A DNA stretch of 51,673 nucleotides from Chloroflexota bacterium (GTDB taxonomy: Bacteria; Chloroflexota; Anaerolineae; Anaerolineales; Villigracilaceae). Below are positions 6,795 through 15,089 of this stretch, piece by piece. The number at the start of each line of letters is the position of its first letter. Positions within the stretch are counted from its first letter, which is position 1. The notes beneath the pieces were generated by a model. It saw only the letters and a list, made by a program, of their open reading frames with translations. It did not search any database and was not told where the DNA came from. A program made the position numbers and the translations under genes. The stretch is from NCBI GenBank assembly GCA_019873735.1, contig JAIOAQ010000022.1, positions 1 to 51,673 on the forward strand, written 5' to 3'.

Positions 6795-9445
6795 GTGGAT
6801 ATCAAATCCTCCAACTTACCTTCTTTTGCAAGGGTGATAAAGATGTCCACAATTTGTGGGTCTAGCAAGATCCCGGCTTGATTTTTCAGATATGCCAATG
6901 CTTTTTCAACGGTGACTTTTTTACGGTAGGGGCGGGCACTGGTCAGAGCATCATAGATATCTGCAACAGCAAAGATGCGCGCCATAAGCGGGATGTCATT
7001 CTTTTGTAATCCGATTGGGTAACCAGAGCCGTCCCAGCGTTCTTGATGGTAGCGGATAACCGGCAGGCTTTCTTCCAGGAAGGGGATCCCCTCGACGATA
7101 CGTGCTCCGATTTCGGGGTGCATACGCATGATTTCCCATTCGGCTTCGGTCAGGGGGGCTGGTTTGTGCAGGATGACGTCGGAAATTCCTATCTTGCCGA
7201 TATCGTGCAGGAGTGCGCCGCGTTCAAGCGCCTTGATTTGTCTCTCTGAAAGTTTCAATTCTCTGCCAAGTCGGCTGGCAAGTTGTGCTACACGCAGACT
7301 GTGGCCTTTGGTTTCTCGATCGCGGGCGTCCAGGGCAAAAGTCAATGCGGCCAGGGTTTGGTCGTAAGTCTTTTCCAGTTCCTGGTAGGCAGTTTCAAGT
7401 GCCTGGGCTTGCCGGCGCGATTCGGTCAGCAGAATGGCGCGTTCCAATGCAACAGCGGCCTGATTTGCCAGGGTCTGCAGGTTAGATGAGTATCGCGAGG
7501 TGAATTGACGCGCATCTGGAATTTCCAGCCAGAGTGCGCCGTAATTACGCAATGGCGTTTGCAGGGGATAGCATATTCTGGCAGAGACCTGATCGGATGA
7601 TGCAAAAACGCTCTGGCCCGATTGGCATGCCTGCTCAATCAGTTCGTAAGGTTGTTTGGCAGAATGATGGATGCCCCGTTCGTCTACTACCAGTTGGGTT
7701 TCCACGTTTTTTTCTGGTGTAAAGAGGGCGATTCCCGCCTGCCTGGCATTTGCTAGGCGAAAAGCCGTCTCGGCCACCACTTTGGCGGCCTGGTCAATGC
7801 CTTCGGCTTGAATAACGCCCGAACTCAAATGGAAAAGCAGGGTGGTTGTTCCCAGTGTGTTGCGCAGTTCCTGATAGAGCCAGGCGCTTTCGATGGCAGC
7901 CGCGGCCTGCGAGGAGAGCAAACCGGCCAGGGATTCGTCGTTTTCAGAGAAAAAGATTTCGTCTTGTTTGCCGAAGGCCAAAATGACGCCGATGTTGCGC
8001 CGATGCAGGCGAATAGGGATCACAAGTAGACTGCGCAGGTCGGGTTTGTCAAGGCGCAAACGGTTGGTCTGTTTGTGCTTACGCACATCTCGTATTCGAA
8101 ATGGCCGCGCGGCATTGGCTGCTATCTGGAGGAGAGTGTTTTCTGACGGATTGGAGAGCAGAGAGTTCAGCAGTTCTGGGGCCTTTCCGGCCTCGCCAGT
8201 ATGGCTGAGTTTTCGATCATTATCAAATAGCGCCACAAGGGTAAATCGAGCCTCCAGGGTCTTTCGGCTGACGCTGGCAATTTTTGTCACTGCCGTTTGT
8301 AAGTTAAGCAGCGTGGAGAGCGAGATGCCGGCCTGGATTAAATTGGTGAGGCGTTGCTGGTAACTTGAACGTTCCCAGGCGCGCATCAGTTCTGCGGCCA
8401 CGGCTTCAATCATTTCTACGTCAACGCTGCTGAAGGCAGAAAGTTTTTCGCTATCCACCATCAGGATACCTTTAAGATGGCCGCGATGGATGATGGGCAC
8501 GCTGACTTCCGAGAGAAAGCGCTGTTCGCTCAAACAGATATAGTCTGCATCCAGACGCGTATCTTGGACGACTTGTGTTTTGCGTTGACGGGCAGTGCGG
8601 CCCAAAACGCCGCTTTGCATACTTTGAGAATAGGAAGGAGGAAGGGTGTTAATGTGCGTGCCTGCAACTGCCATGACCTTGAATTGACGGCGGTTGGTCA
8701 CGGGTTGAAAAACGATAGCCAGGGCGCAATTCAGCGCGCGCTCAAGCATGTTTACCGCCAGTTGGGCGGCAACCGGTTGGTCCAATTGCGTCTCTAATTG
8801 ACGGCTGAGTTCGTTTAGAAGAATCAATTGATTAACGCGCTTTTTTTCCAGCGCATATTGTTGTTCAAGTCCCTGTAATCTTTGCTCAAGTGTTTGCAGG
8901 CGGGCAAAGACATTGAACTCGCGTCTTAAGAGTCTTTGGATAAGGGGGGCAAATATTTGATGGAGGCGTGTCGTCCCGGCCTTTCCGCCCAGGAGAAAAC
9001 CGGCATCTGTTTCCACAGGAAGGTGGGGGGTGGAAAGACTCTTCGGAATGGCGTTGTAAGCAACCAGGGCGCCGGTGGATGTAATGCTGGCCAGGATCGT
9101 GAAAAAAATACAGGCGGCATCGCGCGCCCCAAAACCCTCTACAACAGGCCCTGTGAGAGAGAACAACCCTGCCAGGATGAACAAAAGTACGGTTTCGACT
9201 GTATGAAGCGCCTGAAGCAGGCGGCGGCCCATTCTGTCGCCGGGGGGTAGAGCCAGGCGCTGCCAGGGAAGGAGATTGCCGGCGGATAGGTAGAAAAGCA
9301 AAGAGAGGGCTGCCAGCCCATTGGTCAGGCGGCCGGAGAGGAAAAACAACAGGCTGTACCCTGCCCAGGGTACAGCAAGCAAGTAGCGGGGAAGAGACGA
9401 CGCGCTCGTGTGATTTTTTCGGATGACCACGGGGAGGGTGTACAA
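6791..9445 (-). CDS. Membrane multi-GAF HD-GYP phosphodiesterase
   Basis: This is a predicted cyclic di-GMP phosphodiesterase. About four hydrophobic segments lie in the first 140 residues. Three GAF-like domains follow (about 200-340, 355-510 and 520-665), then a coiled-coil and the HD-GYP domain from about 700. The metal-site motifs LLHDIGKIG (HD at 747-748) and HQERWDGSGYP (GYP at 808-810) are intact. The start is uncertain. TTG at 9,445 follows the upstream gene by five bases, and a GTG a few codons later is possible. It is coupled to the downstream GGDEF gene, so one operon encodes opposite cyclic di-GMP activities. Confidence 0.9.
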   Translation of the reverse strand: MYTLPVVIRKNHTSASSLPRYLLAVPWAGYSLLFFLSGRLTNGLAALSLLFYLSAGNLLPWQRLALPPGDRMGRRLLQALHTVETVLLFILAGLFSLTGPVVEGFGARDAACIFFTILASITSTGALVAYNAIPKSLSTPHLPVETDAGFLLGGKAGTTRLHQIFAPLIQRLLRREFNVFARLQTLEQRLQGLEQQYALEKKRVNQLILLNELSRQLETQLDQPVAAQLAVNMLERALNCALAIVFQPVTNRRQFKVMAVAGTHINTLPPSYSQSMQSGVLGRTARQRKTQVVQDTRLDADYICLSEQRFLSEVSVPIIHRGHLKGILMVDSEKLSAFSSVDVEMIEAVAAELMRAWERSSYQQRLTNLIQAGISLSTLLNLQTAVTKIASVSRKTLEARFTLVALFDNDRKLSHTGEAGKAPELLNSLLSNPSENTLLQIAANAARPFRIRDVRKHKQTNRLRLDKPDLRSLLVIPIRLHRRNIGVILAFGKQDEIFFSENDESLAGLLSSQAAAAIESAWLYQELRNTLGTTTLLFHLSSGVIQAEGIDQAAKVVAETAFRLANARQAGIALFTPEKNVETQLVVDERGIHHSAKQPYELIEQACQSGQSVFASSDQVSARICYPLQTPLRNYGALWLEIPDARQFTSRYSSNLQTLANQAAVALERAILLTESRRQAQALETAYQELEKTYDQTLAALTFALDARDRETKGHSLRVAQLASRLGRELKLSERQIKALERGALLHDIGKIGISDVILHKPAPLTEAEWEIMRMHPEIGARIVEGIPFLEESLPVIRYHQERWDGSGYPIGLQKNDIPLMARIFAVADIYDALTSARPYRKKVTVEKALAYLKNQAGILLDPQIVDIFITLAKEGKLEDLIST

Positions 9446-9450
9446 GCCGC

Positions 9451-9945
9451 TTAAAAAAAGACAATGCCCAGTTCGGTTTGCCAGTTTAGAAGGGGAGAAT
9501 ATATGGGCGTGAGGAAGAGCCGCGGCGCCAGGATAAGCAATATTCCCAATGCGCTATTTCCCAGCGCAATTGTCAGCCGGCCGGCAAATTGTGCAGGCAC
9601 ATCTGCTTTACGGCCGTTGGAAACGAAAAGGCTCATCGCCAACACGGCAAGCAGGCTGCCTTCAATGATGAAACCTGTCTGGACATAGCGAAATACAAAA
9701 ATGCCGATTGTTGCTACCAGTACGTATGCGCTGGGTCGTTTCTCGTTGTGTGCGTTTGTGAAGATGCTGATTTTTAGCCAGCGGCTGAGAGTCCAGATTG
9801 CCATTCCCCCGGTGATGACCAGCAGAGGCGGGATATTGCCGATGAGAACTCCTTGCCGGTGGGGGATCAGCAAGAAAGTTTGACCCATTAGCGCCAGGAA
9901 AAGCGTTAAGGCGACTTCAAGGGGAATACGGGGGAGGCGTGTCAT
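9451..9945 (-). CDS. Hypothetical polytopic membrane protein
   Basis: I do not recognise the family. From ATG at 9,945 (MTRLPRIPLEVAL) it gives 164 residues with about five hydrophobic segments and short basic loops. The frame is open to a TTG at 10,008, but that adds a non-conserved-looking leader, so I prefer the ATG. It is the first gene of the minus-strand operon, five bases before the HD-GYP gene. It resembles the membrane halves of the next two proteins (repeated long hydrophobic helices with GNxxPP-type turns), so it may be a sensor part. Confidence 0.6.
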   Translation of the reverse strand: MTRLPRIPLEVALTLFLALMGQTFLLIPHRQGVLIGNIPPLLVITGGMAIWTLSRWLKISIFTNAHNEKRPSAYVLVATIGIFVFRYVQTGFIIEGSLLAVLAMSLFVSNGRKADVPAQFAGRLTIALGNSALGILLILAPRLFLTPIYSPLLNWQTELGIVFF

Positions 9946-9991
9946 GTTGGCTTGCGTTTGAGGATAGCATAGGAAAGGCAAATCGGCAATA

Positions 9992-10022
9992 TTGTCTGGC
10001 AAGAGCAAATTTTTGATATAAT
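9992..10022 (+). promoter_or_regulatory. Predicted promoter of purine nucleoside phosphorylase
   Basis: A perfect -10 box TATAAT lies at 10,017-10,022. TTGTCT at 9,992-9,997 is a possible -35 with a 19-base spacer, which is slightly long. It would give a leader of about 90 bases before the ATG at 10,120. That leader contains a possible GCGGGG/CCCCGC hairpin. Confidence 0.5.
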
Positions 10023-10119
10023 TTGCACGTTTGAGTGATCATCTGTATAACTCGGCGGGGTGAATGTTTTTTTCTTATCCCCGCTACATGTTTCAAAATA
10101 CACACATAGACGGTGATTC

Positions 10120-10956
10120 ATGCAGCCTTTCTTTACTTTAGAACAAATCGATGAAACGGCGGATGCAATCCGCAAGCGCAGCGCTTATCGGCCGCGGGTT
10201 GCTATTGTCCTTGGCTCTGGCTTGAATGCCATGGCCGATTCGATTCAAAACGCGGTTGTCATTCCATACCAGGAGTTGCCTCATTGGCCGATCTCAACGG
10301 CTATTGGACATGCCGGCCGGCTGGTTATTGGTGAACTTGAAGGGCAAATGGTGTTTGCCATGCAGGGCCGCGCTCACTACTATGAGGGTTACAGCATGTC
10401 TCAAGTGACTTTGCCGGTGCGGGTAATGCAGCGGCTGGGGATTGAGATGATGATTGTGACCAATGCTGCAGGCGCGGTTAATCCAACCTTTGTCCCCGGC
10501 GATGTGATGCTGATTGTGGATCATATCAATTTTATCGGCATGGCAGGCATCAATCCGTTAATCGGCCCCAACCTGGACGAATTGGGGCCGCGTTTCCCGG
10601 ATATGAGTCAGGCTTATGACCGCGCCTTGTGCGATTTGGCCCGTCAGGCCGCAGCCGAGAACGGCATTCACCTGCATGAGGGGGTTTACGTTGGTTTGTG
10701 TGGGCCATCCTTTGAGAGCCCTGCTGACTTGCGTTTCTTGCGGGTAGCGGGTGCCGACGCGGTGGGGATGTCCACGGTGGCCGAGGTGACGGTGGCCCGG
10801 CATGGCGGCCTGCGCGTTCTGGGTCTTTCTGGCATTAGCAACAAAGCCAATTTGGATGGCTCGACCGTTACTACCCACGAGGAAGTGTTAGAGGCGGGGA
10901 AAATCATCACCCCCAAAGTTGAAAAAATAATCCGGGGTGTTCTTCGCAGGCTCTAA
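10120..10956 (+). CDS. punA: Purine nucleoside phosphorylase (trimeric type)
   Basis: It splits purine nucleosides with phosphate to give free base and ribose-1-phosphate, for purine salvage. The 278-residue length is typical for the trimeric class. Motifs visible are VLGSGLNAMAD (phosphate loop), QGRAHYYEGYSM, MIVTNAAGAVNP, GLCGPSFESPADL, and GMSTVAEVTVARHGGLRVLG followed by SGISNKAN. The Asn in the last block fits base recognition in PNP rather than the related MTAP enzymes. It has its own promoter-like sequence, and a small membrane-anchored gene follows six bases after its stop. Confidence 0.93.
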   Translation: MQPFFTLEQIDETADAIRKRSAYRPRVAIVLGSGLNAMADSIQNAVVIPYQELPHWPISTAIGHAGRLVIGELEGQMVFAMQGRAHYYEGYSMSQVTLPVRVMQRLGIEMMIVTNAAGAVNPTFVPGDVMLIVDHINFIGMAGINPLIGPNLDELGPRFPDMSQAYDRALCDLARQAAAENGIHLHEGVYVGLCGPSFESPADLRFLRVAGADAVGMSTVAEVTVARHGGLRVLGLSGISNKANLDGSTVTTHEEVLEAGKIITPKVEKIIRGVLRRL

Positions 10957-10962
10957 TCTACG

Positions 10963-11637
10963 ATGGAAGCAATTTTCCGTTTCCTGGCAGTTAATCAGGG
11001 GCTGATTTATGTATTGCTGGCGATGGGGGGGCTTTGGGCCGGGCGTCACATGTTTAAGGCTCTGGGGGAATGGCGCCAGGCCGTTTTTGGATTGGAAAAG
11101 AACATAGCCCGCCAGCGCTTTATTGGCGGCCTGATTCTGTTTGTTCTGATTTTGGCTCTGGCAGTTTTGCAGTTTGTGACGGTTACGTTCTTTGCCCCTT
11201 CCTTGCCGGCAAGTGCGATTCTGCCGACGCCCACGCTGAGTATTCTGGCCGGTGCGCCAGATATGCTGCTTCTTACCCCGCCGGCGGCAGGCGAGGTCAC
11301 TCCGGCATCGGCCCTGCCAGACGCCCAAGGGTGTGACCCAGACCAATTGGCCTTTACCTCGCCTCAGCCTGGCCAGGAGGTCAGTCAACAATTTATGTTG
11401 ACCGGCATCATCAAAGTGCCGAATTTTGGCTTTTATAAGTACGAAATTGCCCCGTTGGGTTCTGATAAGTGGGCCACCGTCTCAGCCGGGAATGTTGTGC
11501 CGGAAAATGGCGAACTCGGCCTTTTAGATACAACCTTGTTCACACCAGGCGATTATCTCCTGCGGCTGGTTGTCACTGACAATGAGGGGAAAGAACTGCC
11601 TCCTTGCGTGATCCCGATTCGAGTGAAAGGCCCCTGA
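10963..11637 (+). CDS. Hypothetical membrane-anchored protein with extracellular domain
   Basis: I do not recognise the family. The 224 residues begin with two hydrophobic segments (about 8-28 and 52-75). A Pro/Thr/Ala-rich linker follows, then a C-terminal domain of about 100 residues with two Cys and beta-rich sequence (TSPQPGQEVSQQFMLTG, TPGDYLLRLVVTDNEG). The last domain has the look of an immunoglobulin-like fold facing outwards. It starts six bases after punA and is probably cotranscribed. Confidence 0.65.
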   Translation: MEAIFRFLAVNQGLIYVLLAMGGLWAGRHMFKALGEWRQAVFGLEKNIARQRFIGGLILFVLILALAVLQFVTVTFFAPSLPASAILPTPTLSILAGAPDMLLLTPPAAGEVTPASALPDAQGCDPDQLAFTSPQPGQEVSQQFMLTGIIKVPNFGFYKYEIAPLGSDKWATVSAGNVVPENGELGLLDTTLFTPGDYLLRLVVTDNEGKELPPCVIPIRVKGP

Positions 11638-11645
11638 TTTCAGAT

Positions 11646-12188
11646 ATGGCTGAACTGCAAATTCGCCAGGCGGTTGCCACAGATTTACCTCGGCTGATGG
11701 GCATGGACCACACCTGCACAACAGATTACGTCTGGCAGGTGGATGTTGCCGCCGAAGCGGGCCAGGTTGTGGTCACCCTGCGCGAGGTGCGCCTGCCGCG
11801 CTTGGTACAGGTTAAGTATCCGCGCGAACCCTTTGCTTTGGCCGATGAATGGAAACGTTCGGGCCTTTTGTTTCTTGCTCTCCTCGACAATCAGCCGGCA
11901 GGCTACATTTCTTTTCAGGAACGCCTTGCTGCGGGCGCCGTCTGGGTAACAGATCTTGTCACGGCTGCTGAATTCCGCCGACGGGGCGTTGCCAGTGCCT
12001 TGCTGTCAGGCGCTTACCAATGGGCTGCCGAACGCGGTTATCGCAAAATTTTTATTGAAACGATAACCAAAAATTACCCCGCTGTCTGTCTGTTAAAAAA
12101 GAACGGATATGAATTCTGCGGGTATAATGACCAGTACTATGCCACTCATGATATAGCCTTATTCTTTGGAAGAACCGTACTGAAGTAG
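11646..12188 (+). CDS. GNAT-family N-acetyltransferase
   Basis: This is a predicted acetyl-CoA-dependent acetyltransferase of unknown substrate. From ATG at 11,646 it has 180 residues. The acetyl-CoA-binding motif A region is seen at WVTDLVTAAEFRRRGVASAL, followed by the motif B region (ITKNYPAVCLLKKNGYEFCG). The C-terminus YYATHDIALFFGR is typical of the family. The frame is open upstream to 11,604 but that part overlaps the previous gene. The start lies eight bases after that stop. Confidence 0.85.
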   Translation: MAELQIRQAVATDLPRLMGMDHTCTTDYVWQVDVAAEAGQVVVTLREVRLPRLVQVKYPREPFALADEWKRSGLLFLALLDNQPAGYISFQERLAAGAVWVTDLVTAAEFRRRGVASALLSGAYQWAAERGYRKIFIETITKNYPAVCLLKKNGYEFCGYNDQYYATHDIALFFGRTVLK

Positions 12189-12200
12189 TGGAAGGTTGGT

Positions 12201-14126
12201 ATGCTTAATGGTTGGATGACAGGTTTGCTGGCGGGGATACAAACAATCAACCAGATTTTGACGGCTGGAATTGCGATTACAGCCTTTTCTCTATTTCTCT
12301 ACGCCCTTTCTTTCAATCTCCGCGACCGCGTTGCGCGTTCGTTTACCATTATCCTGCTGTGTGTGGTGGTTGTATTTACAGCCGAAGCCGTCCTGGATGA
12401 TGACATGGACGGCTGGTTGATTGAAATGCTGCTGCGCACCCAGTGGCTGGGCATCGTCTTCCTGCCGGCGGCTTATCTGCACCTTTCAGATGCATTGCTG
12501 GTAATGGCCGGCCGTCCATCGCGTGGCCGCCGCCGTATGGCGGTACGTTTGACCTATGTGATTTCCCTCGCCTTCTTGGCTATCCATTTGGCGGGCTACT
12601 TACTTGGGCCTTTGCTGCCAAATGGACAGCCGGCGCCACACTTGCAGCGTACGCTCTGGACAGAACTCTTTACCTTGTACTACGTTGGCTGCATGGCGCT
12701 GGCGTGGCTCAACTTTGGACGCGCCTATCGGCGTATGTTGACGCGTTCAGGGCGGCGGCGCATGCTGTATCTGATGGCCGGCGCCACTGCTCCTGCTCTG
12801 GGTTCTTATCCTTATCTCTTGTATGGCTCGGCAATTGCCGCGGCGCACCCATTCCTCTTTTGGGGCGCGGCCATGCTGATCAACTTTGTGGTTGGCGGCC
12901 TGATCGTGGTGATGGCCTATGCCGTCGCCTTTTTTGGCGTATCGTGGCCTGACCGCGTGGTCAAGAGCCGCCTCTTCAAGTGGATTATGCGCGGACCGGT
13001 GACTGCATCGCTGGCGCTTGGTTTGATGACCATTGTGCGCCGCGTGGGAGAATTGTGGGGCAATCCCTACACCGCGGCCGTACCGCTGGTGATGGTGGCA
13101 ACGGTTCTGTTGATGGAACACCTCATCACTTTGGTTGCGCCGCTCTGGGAACGCTGGCTGTTTTACGGACGCGATCGCGCCGAGTTGGAGTTTCTCCAGA
13201 ATTTTGAGGAACGCCTGCTCACACAAGGCGACCTCGATCAATTCTTGGATGCGATTCTGGCGGCCGTGCGTGACCATTTGCAATCCCCACTGGCCTTTGT
13301 GGCTGCACTGGATTCAAATGAGCCAACCATTGTGGTGATGGCCGGCAAGCGGCACTTGCTGGACCTGGAAAAACTGCCAGATGTTATTCAATCTGTCAAC
13401 CAAGAGGATAGCGACACTACCCGGCGGCAAGAGTTCACCTGGGGCAATTTCTGGATTTTGCCCTTGTATCGCCGCAAAGCAAATATGGATCGCGACGAAA
13501 TCCCCCCGGTGTTGGGGATTTTAGGCGCAGCCCGCCGCTCGGAACGGAATCTTGACCCAGACCAGCGCGAAGCGCTCTGGCTTCTTGCAGACCGGGCCGC
13601 ACTGGCGCTGGAAGACCGCCGCCTGCAGCAAGATATCTTCCGCTCCCTCGAAGATATACGCCCGCGGGTTGAGATGATTCAACGCATGCGTGCCGTCGGC
13701 AGTTACGATGCCCGCACCAGCCTGCTCACCTCCCCGTTGCCGGACCAAAACTCTCTGGCGGCGTGGGTTAAGGACGCCCTGACTCACTATTGGGGCGGGC
13801 CAAAACTGACAGACAGCCCGCTTGCTGCCCTCCGCGTTGTCCAGGACCTGGCCGCTCAATATGAAGGCAATGTCCCCAATGCATTGCGCGCTCTCTTGCG
13901 TCAGGCTGTGGACCAGATCCGCCCGGAAGGAGAGCGGCGCTACACGTCCGAATGGATGCTCTTTAATATCCTTGAAATGAAGTTTATTGAAGGCCGTAAA
14001 GTACGTGAAGTTGCCAGCCGCCTGGCTATGTCTGAAGCCGATCTATACCGCAAACAACGCGTTGCCGTTGAGGCCGTGGCAAAGCGTATCCTTGAAATGG
14101 AATTACAGGCCAAACGTCTGGGGTGA
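12201..14126 (+). CDS. Membrane sensor: N-terminal 7TM-like region, GAF-like domain, C-terminal HTH
   Basis: The 641-residue protein begins with about 8-9 hydrophobic helices (residues 10-310), resembling the N-terminal membrane region of some histidine kinases. A GAF-like domain spans about 330-475, around LDQFLDAILAAVRDHLQSPL and LWLLADRAALALEDRRL. No histidine-kinase or GGDEF motifs are visible. The C-terminus (about 590-640) reads GRKVREVASRLAMSEADLYR, like a sigma-region-4 helix-turn-helix. It may act as a one-component membrane regulator. The family is uncertain. The next gene overlaps or follows within 24 bases. Confidence 0.7.
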   Translation: MLNGWMTGLLAGIQTINQILTAGIAITAFSLFLYALSFNLRDRVARSFTIILLCVVVVFTAEAVLDDDMDGWLIEMLLRTQWLGIVFLPAAYLHLSDALLVMAGRPSRGRRRMAVRLTYVISLAFLAIHLAGYLLGPLLPNGQPAPHLQRTLWTELFTLYYVGCMALAWLNFGRAYRRMLTRSGRRRMLYLMAGATAPALGSYPYLLYGSAIAAAHPFLFWGAAMLINFVVGGLIVVMAYAVAFFGVSWPDRVVKSRLFKWIMRGPVTASLALGLMTIVRRVGELWGNPYTAAVPLVMVATVLLMEHLITLVAPLWERWLFYGRDRAELEFLQNFEERLLTQGDLDQFLDAILAAVRDHLQSPLAFVAALDSNEPTIVVMAGKRHLLDLEKLPDVIQSVNQEDSDTTRRQEFTWGNFWILPLYRRKANMDRDEIPPVLGILGAARRSERNLDPDQREALWLLADRAALALEDRRLQQDIFRSLEDIRPRVEMIQRMRAVGSYDARTSLLTSPLPDQNSLAAWVKDALTHYWGGPKLTDSPLAALRVVQDLAAQYEGNVPNALRALLRQAVDQIRPEGERRYTSEWMLFNILEMKFIEGRKVREVASRLAMSEADLYRKQRVAVEAVAKRILEMELQAKRLG

Positions 14127-14149
14127 ACTTTATCGAGGAGAAACAGATA

Positions 14150-15085
14150 ATGGTAACGAAACGCGATATTCAGCCTGCCGAACCGCCGGTTTACGATGAT
14201 GAATGGTGGGCCTCCATCCTGGCCGACGAGCCAGACCGCCCGCATCTTGTTTCGCCTTCGGCCAGAGACCCTTACCTGGCCAAGACGCTGAACAAAGACT
14301 GGGAAACCGCCAGAAACCTTTATCACCAGGACCAGATTGTCTCGTTGCGGGTGACCGGCTACAACCGGGGCGGCCTTCTGGTGGAGGGCAATGGCTTGTA
14401 TGGCTTTGTACCTTTTTCGCACCTGGTGGGTATGACCGGCCAAATGGATGCCCGCCAGAGGGAAAAGGAACTGGCTGCCTACCAGGGACGTACCTTGCGC
14501 CTGAAAGTTATCGAATGCGTACCCGAAGACGGCCGCATCGTGTTCTCTGAGCGGGCTGCTCAGGTAGAAGCGGGAAAACGTGTCGAGTTATTTCGCTCGC
14601 TGCAGGTCGGCCAGCGCATTTGGGGCGAGGTGACCAACATCACCGATTTTGGCGTTTTTGTTGATTTGGGCGGCGTAGAGGGCCTGATTCACATCTCTGA
14701 ACTGTCATGGGGGCGGGTGGTGCATCCGGGCCAGATTGTTCGCCTGAATCAGCGCATTGAAGTCCAGGTGCTCGAAGTCCTGCCCGAACGCTGTCGGGTG
14801 GCCCTCAGCCTCAAACGTCTGCAGGCCAACCCCTGGGAAGAGATTGAACGGCGGTTTGCCGTTAACCAAATCGTACCGGCAGAGATTACCACCATCGTCT
14901 CTTATGGCGCTTTTGCCCGGCTGGATAGCGGCCTGGAAGGCCTGATCCATGCTTCTGAGATTCCCGCGTCACCCGGGCAGGGCCCGCGAGATGTTTTGAA
15001 AGAGGGACAAAAAGTGCAGACGCGGATTTTGCACATTGACGCAAAGAATCAACGACTGGGACTGAGTTTGCGCCTGGAAGGTTGA
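14150..15085 (+). CDS. S1-domain RNA-binding protein
   Basis: It has three S1 (OB-fold) repeats at about residues 60-125, 145-215 and 230-305. The second is the most typical (GQRIWGEVTNITDFGVFVDL, GLIHISELSWG). It resembles a short ribosomal protein S1 or a YugI-like translation factor and likely binds mRNA or ribosomes. I chose ATG at 14,150 because CGAGGAG at 14,134-14,140 fits it. The GTG at 14,123 overlapping the previous stop is less likely. ftsK follows five bases after its stop. Confidence 0.85.
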   Translation: MVTKRDIQPAEPPVYDDEWWASILADEPDRPHLVSPSARDPYLAKTLNKDWETARNLYHQDQIVSLRVTGYNRGGLLVEGNGLYGFVPFSHLVGMTGQMDARQREKELAAYQGRTLRLKVIECVPEDGRIVFSERAAQVEAGKRVELFRSLQVGQRIWGEVTNITDFGVFVDLGGVEGLIHISELSWGRVVHPGQIVRLNQRIEVQVLEVLPERCRVALSLKRLQANPWEEIERRFAVNQIVPAEITTIVSYGAFARLDSGLEGLIHASEIPASPGQGPRDVLKEGQKVQTRILHIDAKNQRLGLSLRLEG

Positions 15086-15089
15086 GGGT

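Noticed and set aside
10023..10119. Possible purine riboswitch in the leader of the nucleoside phosphorylase gene.
   Set aside because: The conserved junction and loop sequences of that aptamer are not seen; only a simple GCGGGG/CCCCGC hairpin is present.
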